A stretch of 5,434 bases of DNA, from contig JAUIAA010000165.1 in assembly GCA_030425715.1 (NCBI GenBank), positions 1 to 5,434 of the forward strand, written 5' to 3'. Below are positions 1-4,593 of the stretch, piece after piece. The translations under genes and the position numbers were made by a program. Below the pieces are notes generated by a model. The model saw only the letters and a program-made list of their open reading frames with translations. It did not search any database and was not told where the DNA came from. The DNA is from Bacteroidia bacterium (lineage in GTDB: Bacteria > Bacteroidota > Bacteroidia > Flavobacteriales > Flavobacteriaceae). Every line of letters starts with the position of its first letter. Positions within the stretch are counted from its first letter, which is position 1.

Positions 1-696
1 TGCTTCGGTTTGTCCTAAAAAGATATTTCCAGCAACACTTAAACTTTCAGCTCCTGAAATTCTTAAGGCTTTTGAAAGTAACCAAGCCATAGCTTTAACG
101 ACCCATTGAATAACGCCTAAGTAAAATAAAACCGATGTAAGTGCTGAAAAGAAAATAATTGTTGGTAGTACTTGGAACGCAAAAATAAATCCAAAGGTAT
201 CCATGTCAACCACTAAGCCTTCAAATAAAAATTTACTTCCTGCTCTTGTGAAATCTAATATTTGAACAAATATTTTTCCAATAAAGTCAAAAATAGTTTG
301 AACAAATTCCACTTTTAATACACCAACAGCAATTAGTAGTTGAAAAGCTAGACCAATACAAACGATTCTCCAGTTAATAGCTTTTTTATTACTACTGAAT
401 AAAAAAGCAATAAAAACTAAACTTATCATACCTAATGCACCTCTCCAAAGACTATTGAAAGAAAACCCTTGACTAGGAATAATTGTACTTTCAGATGTAG
501 CGTCTTCAGTTGTAATAGCAGTGTTTTCGGTGTCTACTACTTCTGTAATTTCATTAATTGAATTTATAGAGTCTGTTACAATTTCTGTAACTTGTTCAAT
601 AGTATCTAATTGAGTGGTTGTTTCTGGATTTTGTGATACGGTTAGGGTTGTAAAAAGAAAAAATAGGGCAACAAAAAACAAAAACTGCTTTCTCAT
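1..696 (-). CDS. nupC: CNT-family (NupC-like) nucleoside transporter, N-terminal 232 residues, cut by the window edge
   Basis: This is an inner-membrane concentrative nucleoside transporter that imports nucleosides using an ion gradient. The frame is open from an ATG at 696 down to base 1, giving 232 residues; CNT proteins usually have 400 or more, so the C-terminal half lies outside. Residues 4-20 are a hydrophobic signal-peptide-like segment ending in TVSQ. Residues 22-75 are a Thr/Glu/Ser-rich linker. Membrane segments follow at about 84-102, 109-127 and 168-200. The segment SGAESLSVAGNIFLGQTEA (214-232) is the HP1/TM4 region. Its GQTE corresponds to Gln154-Thr155-Glu156, the nucleoside-binding residues of Vibrio cholerae CNT, and Asn224 aligns with the sodium-site Asn149 of that protein. 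E. coli NupC, as I recall it, has Ser there and GQSE, so Na+ coupling is more likely than H+ coupling (inference). The gene starts 15 nt after the nuclease-family gene and is probably co-transcribed with it. The family call is firm; the exact substrate is not known. Confidence 0.93.
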   Translation of the reverse strand, partial: MRKQFLFFVALFFLFTTLTVSQNPETTTQLDTIEQVTEIVTDSINSINEITEVVDTENTAITTEDATSESTIIPSQGFSFNSLWRGALGMISLVFIAFLFSSNKKAINWRIVCIGLAFQLLIAVGVLKVEFVQTIFDFIGKIFVQILDFTRAGSKFLFEGLVVDMDTFGFIFAFQVLPTIIFFSALTSVLFYLGVIQWVVKAMAWLLSKALRISGAESLSVAGNIFLGQTEA

Positions 697-711
697 AATT
701 TAAAATAGGTA

Positions 712-1320
712 TTACTCTCGTTTTGAGATTTCGTCACGAATATTTGCTGCTTTTTCATAATCTTCATTATTTACAGCTTCGTCTAAAAGTGAATGTAATT
801 CTTCAATAGATTTATCTTTGTAGCTTTCATGAACGCTAGCTTCAATTTCTTCAGCAACTAATTCATCCATTAAGATACTATCTTCTTCTTCGTCTTTTTT
901 AGGATTTACTTTTAAGTAAATTCCTGCTTTGTCTAAAATATTTTTGTAAGTAAAAATAGGAGCGTTAAAACGTAAAGCTAAAGCGATAGCATCACTGGTT
1001 CTTGCATCAATTATTTCCTCTATTTTATCACGTTCACAAATTAAACTTGAATAAAACACACCATCTACCAATTTATGAATAATAACTTGTTTTACAATAA
1101 TTTCAAACCTTTCGGCAAAAGTTCTAAACAAATCATGTGTTAATGGGCGAGGAGGTTTGATTTCTTTTTCTAGTGCGATAGCAATAGATTGTGCTTCAAA
1201 AGCACCAATTATAATTGGTAATGTTCTTTCTCCGTTTACTTCGCTTAAAACCAATGCATAAGCACCGCTTTGTGTTTGGCTATACGAAATTCCTTTTATG
1301 TTAAGTCTTACTAGGCTCAC
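712..1320 (-). CDS. Bifunctional nuclease family protein (DUF151) with C-terminal UVR motif
   Basis: The protein has 202 residues. Residues 1 to about 138 form a DUF151/bifunctional-nuclease domain, with the conserved blocks LPIIIGAFEAQSIAIAL (34-50), RPLTHDLF (58-65) and DARTSDAIALALRFNAPIF (105-123). A Glu/Asp-rich linker (about 142-163) leads to a UVR motif (about 170-202: IEELHSLLDEAVNNEDYEKA then ANIRDEI), the UvrB/UvrC-type helical hairpin that mediates protein contacts. Plant family members have been reported to have RNase and DNase activity; the bacterial role is poorly defined, so substrate and partner are unknown here. The start is GTG at 1320. No in-frame ATG lies between it and the promoter, and MSLVRLNIKGISYSQ is the usual flavobacterial N-terminus as I recall it. 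The promoter at 1353-1384 would give a leader of roughly 30 nt. The gene is followed after 15 nt by the nucleoside transporter, which hints at a link to nucleic-acid or nucleoside turnover (inference only). Confidence 0.93.
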   Translation of the reverse strand: MSLVRLNIKGISYSQTQSGAYALVLSEVNGERTLPIIIGAFEAQSIAIALEKEIKPPRPLTHDLFRTFAERFEIIVKQVIIHKLVDGVFYSSLICERDKIEEIIDARTSDAIALALRFNAPIFTYKNILDKAGIYLKVNPKKDEEEDSILMDELVAEEIEASVHESYKDKSIEELHSLLDEAVNNEDYEKAANIRDEISKRE

Positions 1321-1352
1321 TATGTTGTGAAATTCTTGATGAATATTTTTTG

Positions 1353-1384
1353 CAAATTTATCTAGATAAAATGATAAATTACAA
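1353..1384 (-). promoter_or_regulatory. Bacteroidetes-type promoter for the DUF151-nupC unit
   Basis: On the minus strand, TTG (1384-1382) is followed after 21 nt by TAAATTTG (1360-1353). This matches the flavobacterial/Bacteroides primary-sigma pattern, a TTG or TTTG -33 box about 19-21 nt before a TAnnTTTG -7 box. Transcription should begin near 1349, about 30 nt before the GTG start. The promoter sits just beyond the etfA stem-loop, so this unit can be read independently of etfBA. It is the best promoter match in the window. Confidence 0.6.
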
Positions 1385-1402
1385 GGTAAAATAATAAAAT
1401 TA

Positions 1403-1460
1403 ATAAAGGCTGTCTAATAATGAAGGACTTTAATTATCCTAATTTTAAGACAGCCTTTAT
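1403..1460 (-). terminator. Long stem-loop after etfA, probable terminator of the etfBA operon
   Basis: Arms 1403-1415 (ATAAAGGCTGTCT) and 1448-1460 (AGACAGCCTTTAT) are perfect 13-bp complements around a 32-nt centre. The centre has a small inner dyad, AGGA at 1424-1427 with TCCT at 1437-1440. On the minus strand the structure begins 27 nt after the etfA stop codon and is followed by a T-rich run (TTAATTTTATTATTTTACC). Position and strand fit a terminator. The loop is longer than is usual for an intrinsic terminator and the T-run is interrupted, so partial read-through or a different role (a small repeat element) remains possible. Confidence 0.6.
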
Positions 1461-1487
1461 AGGGCACAATTTAATAAAATTATGTGG

Positions 1488-2453
1488 TTAAGAATTACTT
1501 TTAAATTCTTTTAATTTTTCAATAAGTTTAGGAACTACTTCAAACGCATCTCCTACAATTCCATAATCTGCTGCTTTAAAAAACGGAGCATCTGGATCTG
1601 TATTGATTACCACTTTTACTTTTGATGAGTTTACACCTGCCAAATGTTGAATGGCACCTGAAATGCCAATGGCAATATATAAATTTGCAGTAACTGGCTT
1701 ACCAGTTTGTCCAACATGTTCGCTATGCGGTCTCCATCCAAGGTCGGAAACAGGCTTTGAACAAGCGGTTGCAGCACCAAGTACTTCGGCAAGTTCTTCA
1801 ATCATTCCCCAATTTTCAGGACCTTTTAATCCTCTACCTCCAGATACTACAATATCGGCATCTGCAATGGTTACTTTTCCAGTGGTTTTTTCTACCGAAA
1901 GAGAATGAACATTAAAATCGTCGTTATTTAAATTTGGAGTGAAATCTTCTTCGCTTGGTGTAGATGCACTTTCTACTAAACCAAAAGAGTTTTTAGCTAG
2001 TCCTAAAAGTTTTTTAGCCGTTTTGATTTCTGTAAAATTAAACCCTTTTGAAGAAAAAGCTTTGCGCTTTACGGTAAATGGATCTATCTCAGAAGGTACC
2101 GCTACCACATTTGAGGCATAGCCAGCTTCTAAGTTCACCGCTAATAAAGGTGCTAAAAATAATCCATCATTACTAGAATCAACAATTACAATGGCAGCAT
2201 TTTCTTTTTCGGCAACTTGCCCAATTACATCGGCATAAGCTTTGGCATTGAATTTTGTTAGTTTGTCGTGGTTAACTTTTACTATTTTTTCTGCACCATA
2301 GGTAGCTAACTCGCTTACATTAGTTGCGTTAATGGTTAAAACCACCAAATTGGTTTGTGCTTTTTTGGCAACTGCTTTTCCGTAAGAAGTTAGTTCTAAA
2401 GCAGTTTTTTTAAATTTTCCTTCCGAATTATCGGCAAATACTAAAACAGACAT
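1488..2453 (-). CDS. etfA: Electron transfer flavoprotein subunit alpha
   Basis: EtfA pairs with EtfB in the cytoplasm. The dimer carries FAD and AMP and accepts electrons from acyl-CoA and related dehydrogenases, passing them towards quinone through ETF-quinone oxidoreductase or an equivalent. The 321 residues match the usual flavobacterial length. The N-terminal domain (about 1-185) has the ETF alpha/beta fold. The FAD-binding C-terminal domain follows, with SGGRGLKGPENW (204-215), VGQTG (247-251), GISGAIQHLAG (263-273), INTDPDAP (283-290) and ADYGIVGD (295-302) all present and no key block missing. The ATG at 2453 is preceded by an A/T-only leader (TTAAAAATATATA) and no Shine-Dalgarno, as is usual for this phylum. 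It lies 54 nt downstream of etfB on the same strand, so the two are very likely co-transcribed, and a long stem-loop follows the stop. Open frames on the opposite strand inside it are shadows. Confidence 0.97.
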   Translation of the reverse strand: MSVLVFADNSEGKFKKTALELTSYGKAVAKKAQTNLVVLTINATNVSELATYGAEKIVKVNHDKLTKFNAKAYADVIGQVAEKENAAIVIVDSSNDGLFLAPLLAVNLEAGYASNVVAVPSEIDPFTVKRKAFSSKGFNFTEIKTAKKLLGLAKNSFGLVESASTPSEEDFTPNLNNDDFNVHSLSVEKTTGKVTIADADIVVSGGRGLKGPENWGMIEELAEVLGAATACSKPVSDLGWRPHSEHVGQTGKPVTANLYIAIGISGAIQHLAGVNSSKVKVVINTDPDAPFFKAADYGIVGDAFEVVPKLIEKLKEFKSNS

Positions 2454-2467
2454 ATTATATATTTTTA

Positions 2468-2496
2468 AATCAAAAGTTTAATAACTTTATTTGATT
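2468..2496 (-). other. AT-rich hairpin in the etfB-etfA intercistronic gap
   Basis: AATCA/TGATT (2468-2472 with 2492-2496) and AAAGTT/AACTTT (2473-2478 with 2483-2488) stack around a TAAT loop. This gives an 11-bp imperfect stem with a 3-nt bulge on one side. It lies in the 54-nt gap between the two ETF cistrons, 15 nt before the etfA ATG. There is no U-tract of terminator type, so it could affect message processing or translation balance, or it may be chance in AT-rich DNA. Confidence 0.3.
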
Positions 2497-2507
2497 GTTT
2501 TTAATGA

Positions 2508-3254
2508 TTAAATTACTTTGGCTTCGTTGTGTAATAGCTCTACCAATTCTCCAACATTATTCGCATCTACTAGTTTACAAGCCGATTTAGGGGCTAGTTT
2601 TTCATATTTTGAAGTAGAGGTGGTAGCATTAAATTCTACAGCCTCAACAACTTGCAAAGGTTTTTTTCTTGCCATCATTATTCCTCTCATGTTGGGAATT
2701 CTTAAGTCAGACTCTTCCACAATTCCTTTTTGACCTGCAATAACTAAAGGTAAGTTTACCTCTACAACTTCTTTTCCACCATCAATTTCTCTGGTTACCG
2801 TTGCTTTGTCATTATTTACGTCAATACCAATACAAGCATTTACAAAGTTAAAATTTAGCAAGGCTGCCGTCATACCAGGTACCATTCCTCCATTGTAATC
2901 AATAGATTCTTTTCCAGCTAAAACCAAATCATATCCTCCGTTTTTCGCTATTTCGGCTATTTGTTTTGCTACAAAATAACCATCAGTAGGTTCAATATTA
3001 ACTCTTATGGCATCATCTGCACCAATGGCTAATGCTTTTCTAATAGTAGGCTCGCAGTTTGCGCCACCCACATTTATAACGGTAACACTTGCACCTTGTT
3101 TTTCTTTAAACCACATTGCTCTTGTTAAAGCAAATTCATCATAAGGATTGATTACAAATTGTACGCCATTGGTATCAAATTTGGTATCGTTATCCGAAAA
3201 ATTGATTTTGGAAGTTGTATCGGGTACATTACTTATACAAACTAATATTTTCAT
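2508..3254 (-). CDS. etfB: Electron transfer flavoprotein subunit beta
   Basis: EtfB is the AMP-binding partner of EtfA and carries the loop that docks on client dehydrogenases. The 248 residues are the normal length. The N-terminus MKILVCISNVPDTT is typical of the family. The AGKESIDYNGGMVPGMTAALL stretch (113-133) is the nucleotide-binding region, and LPLVIAGQKGIVEESDLRIP (168-187) with the following NMRGIMMARKKPL corresponds to the partner-recognition loop of ETF beta. The C-terminus LLHNEAKVI is also typical. It is the first gene of the etfBA operon. The ATG at 3254 follows TTATAATAAG, with no Shine-Dalgarno. Upstream is the control region shared with divergent pdhB, including a dyad at 3316-3333. 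I see no truncation or unusual residue. ETF in this group is expected to serve fatty-acid and branched-chain amino-acid oxidation (family knowledge, not shown here). Confidence 0.97.
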   Translation of the reverse strand: MKILVCISNVPDTTSKINFSDNDTKFDTNGVQFVINPYDEFALTRAMWFKEKQGASVTVINVGGANCEPTIRKALAIGADDAIRVNIEPTDGYFVAKQIAEIAKNGGYDLVLAGKESIDYNGGMVPGMTAALLNFNFVNACIGIDVNNDKATVTREIDGGKEVVEVNLPLVIAGQKGIVEESDLRIPNMRGIMMARKKPLQVVEAVEFNATTSTSKYEKLAPKSACKLVDANNVGELVELLHNEAKVI

Positions 3255-3290
3255 CTTATTATAATTTAAATCGTCATTTTTATGTGTGGA

Positions 3291-3298
3291 CGAATTTA
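3291..3298 (-). promoter_or_regulatory. Weak candidate -7 element for etfBA
   Basis: Read on the minus strand, this is TAAATTCG, one mismatch from TAnnTTTG, placed 36 nt before the etfB ATG. No TTG lies at the normal 19-21 nt distance upstream; the nearest is 12 nt away at 3313-3311. The missing -33 box would suit a promoter that needs an activator, perhaps bound at the adjacent dyad (3316-3333), but this is inference. Confidence 0.3.
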
Positions 3299-3315
3299 AG
3301 AAATATTTTTCAATA

Positions 3316-3333
3316 TATTATGCACGCATAATA
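3316..3333. promoter_or_regulatory. Operator-like dyad between etfB and pdhB
   Basis: TATTATGC-AC-GCATAATA has perfect 8-bp arms around a 2-nt centre. GC pairs next to the centre stand out in otherwise almost pure A/T DNA. It is centred about 26-34 bp upstream of the candidate etfB -7 box and over 100 bp from the pdhB -7 box, so an effect on etfBA is more likely than on pdhB. The short spacer points to a dimeric DNA-binding protein rather than an RNA hairpin. I do not recognise the motif as the site of a named regulator. Confidence 0.45.
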
Positions 3334-3436
3334 AAATTTTTATCAAAAATGTAATTATTATAAACTTTAATAGAATACTAAAAGAAGTGAACTTAAAATA
3401 GTGATTGATCTATTATAAAATTAGGTGGATTTTATT

Positions 3437-3444
3437 TATTTTTG
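3437..3444 (+). promoter_or_regulatory. Candidate -7 element for pdhB
   Basis: TATTTTTG fits TAnnTTTG exactly. Transcription would start near 3448-3452, leaving a short A/T-rich leader of about 15-19 nt before the pdhB ATG. A TTG occurs only at 3405-3407, 29 nt upstream, which is too far, so the -33 box is absent or degenerate. Confidence 0.4.
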
Positions 3445-3466
3445 TGCTCCTTATTAATAAAATAAA

Positions 3467-4429
3467 ATGAAAGTAAAACAATTTAGAGAGGTTATAGCCG
3501 AGGCGATGAGCGAAGAAATGAGAAGAGATGAATCGGTTTTCTTATTAGGTGAAGAGGTTGCAGAATACAACGGAGCATATAAGGCTTCCAAAGGAATGTT
3601 AGATGAGTTTGGAGAAAAGCGTATTATAGATACACCAATTTCTGAATTAGGTTTTGCCGGTATAGCAGTAGGTTCTGCCATGAACGGAAATAGACCAATT
3701 GTAGAGTTTGCTTTGGTTGGGATAGACCAAATTATAAACAATGCAGCAAAAATTCGTCAAATGTCAGGTGGGCAGCTTAACTGTCCAATTGTATTTAGAG
3801 GTCCTACTGGCTCTGCGGGTCAATTAGGAGCAACGCATTCACAATCTTTTGAAAATTGGTTTGCCAATACTCCTGGTTTAAAAGTAGTGGTTCCCTCAAA
3901 CCCATATGATGCAAAGGGTTTGCTTAAAGCAGCGATTCGTGATGACGATCCGGTAATTTTTATGGAATCAGAACAAATGTATAGCGATAAAGGAGAGATT
4001 CCTGATGGCGAATATATTTTACCCATTGGTGTAGCGGATATCAAACGAAAAGGAACAGATGTAACTGTGGTTTCTTTTGGTAAAATTATTAAAGAAGCAT
4101 ACAAAGCTGCAGATATTTTAGAAAAAGAAGGAATTTCATTAGAAATAATTGATTTAAGAACCGTAAGGCCAATGGATCATGCTACTATTTTAGAATCTGT
4201 TAAGAAAACCAATAGGTTAGTGATTTTAGAAGAGGCCTGGCCTTTTGCAAGTGTAGCATCAGAAATAACTTACCAAGTGCAAGAAAATGCTTTTGATTAT
4301 TTAGATGCACCAATCCAGAGAATTACTACCGCAGATACACCAGCACCATTTTCGCCAGTATTGTTAGAGGCTTGGTTGCCAAATGCTAACGATGTAATAA
4401 ATGCGGTAAAGAAAGTAATGTACATATAA
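3467..4429 (+). CDS. pdhB: Pyruvate dehydrogenase E1 component subunit beta, with a 5-residue internal deletion
   Basis: E1 beta pairs with E1 alpha (PdhA) to form the thiamine-diphosphate (ThDP) enzyme that decarboxylates pyruvate and acetylates the lipoyl groups of E2. The N-terminal pyrimidine-binding domain contains FLLGEEVAEYNGAYKASKGM (25-44) and ISELGFAGIAVGSAM (58-72); Glu60 is the expected partner of the ThDP N1' atom. RGPTGSAGQLGATHSQ follows (111-126), with the conserved active-site His124. The C-terminal transketolase domain spans about 190-310. The YNGAYKAS and FRGPTGSAGQLGATHSQ signatures favour pyruvate over branched-chain 2-oxoacid dehydrogenase. The length is 320 against the usual 325 residues: RPIVEF (76-81) runs directly into ALVGIDQ, skipping the MTFNF block found in human and flavobacterial E1 beta. 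The frame is otherwise intact. The ATG at 3467 follows an A-rich leader. pdhA and E2 are not in the window; separation of pdhB from them is usual in this group as I recall. Identity is certain; full activity is not. Confidence 0.96.
   Translation: MKVKQFREVIAEAMSEEMRRDESVFLLGEEVAEYNGAYKASKGMLDEFGEKRIIDTPISELGFAGIAVGSAMNGNRPIVEFALVGIDQIINNAAKIRQMSGGQLNCPIVFRGPTGSAGQLGATHSQSFENWFANTPGLKVVVPSNPYDAKGLLKAAIRDDDPVIFMESEQMYSDKGEIPDGEYILPIGVADIKRKGTDVTVVSFGKIIKEAYKAADILEKEGISLEIIDLRTVRPMDHATILESVKKTNRLVILEEAWPFASVASEITYQVQENAFDYLDAPIQRITTADTPAPFSPVLLEAWLPNANDVINAVKKVMYI
3704..3712 (+). other. Junction of the inferred 15-nt in-frame deletion in pdhB
   Basis: The codons GAG TTT GCT (Glu80-Phe81-Ala82) stand where E1 beta orthologues have Glu-Phe-Met-Thr-Phe-Asn-Phe followed by a small residue. 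In an ancestor encoding that block, TTT/TTC codons would flank the lost bases, so slippage between short TTT repeats could have removed exactly five codons. The flanks (RPIVEF before, LVGIDQIINNAAK after) align without further gaps. Confidence 0.75.
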
Positions 4430-4448
4430 AAGAGATAATTTTACTAGT

Positions 4449-4482
4449 AAAACCTTGCTATTTGGCAAGGTTTTTTATTTTT
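4449..4482 (+). terminator. Intrinsic terminator of pdhB
   Basis: AAAACCTTGC (4449-4458) pairs perfectly with GCAAGGTTTT (4465-4474) around a 6-nt loop, TATTTG. It is followed by a run ending in TTTTTTATTTTT (4471-4482). It starts 20 nt after the pdhB stop codon. It separates pdhB from the downstream AraC-type gene and is the clearest terminator in the window. Confidence 0.9.
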
Positions 4483-4500
4483 AAATAACGCTAAAAAGTA

Positions 4501-4544
4501 AAGGTTGAAATAATTTATATTTATATTTGATCTCTTCAAACCTT
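4501..4544. repeat. Inverted repeat bracketing the araC-type gene's -7 box
   Basis: AAGGTTGAA (4501-4509) is complementary to TTCAA(A)CCTT (4535-4544) with one bulged A, forming a 9-bp dyad. The 25-nt centre contains the TATATTTG element at 4522-4529. Half-sites on both sides of a promoter would suit an operator, possibly autoregulatory. The wide spacing and AT-rich context mean chance cannot be excluded. Confidence 0.35.
4522..4529 (+). promoter_or_regulatory. Candidate -7 element for the AraC-family gene
   Basis: TATATTTG is an exact TAnnTTTG match. A TTG lies at 4505-4507, but the 14-nt spacing is shorter than the 19-21 nt norm. Initiation near 4535 would give a leader of about 60 nt. Because the pdhB terminator ends just upstream at about 4482, the regulator needs a promoter here. 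Confidence 0.4.
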
Positions 4545-4593
4545 AAATAAATAGCTGAAATATAATTAGGGTAACTTTAAATTGTTTTCTACA

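Noticed and set aside
1651..2121. Open frames on the plus strand inside etfA (1651-1908 and 1939-2121)
   Set aside because: They lie opposite a full-length, well-conserved etfA and show no recognisable domain or promoter; shadows of the real gene.
2518..2733. Open frame on the plus strand inside the 3' part of etfB
   Set aside because: Antisense to conserved EtfB coding sequence, low-complexity Ser/Thr composition, no family resemblance.
3336..3350. ATTTTT-ATC-AAAAAT inverted repeat in the divergent region
   Set aside because: Six A/T-only pairs in very AT-rich DNA are expected by chance, and it matches no promoter position.
3454..4104. Open frames on the minus strand opposite pdhB (3454-3741 and 3820-4104)
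   Set aside because: Both are antisense to conserved PdhB; the first overlaps the pdhB start region and neither resembles a known protein.
3467..4429. pdhB as a pseudogene because of the internal deletion
   Set aside because: The deletion is in frame, all 320 codons are open, other catalytic and structural motifs are kept, and promoter-like and terminator signals flank it. Impaired function is possible, but a pseudogene call is not supported.
3467..4429. Branched-chain 2-oxoacid dehydrogenase E1 beta or a transketolase instead of PDH E1 beta
   Set aside because: EEVAEYNGAYKASKGM, RIIDTPISELGFAGIAVG and FRGPTGSAGQLGATHSQ follow the pyruvate dehydrogenase beta pattern; the length and lack of an alpha-type domain exclude full transketolase.
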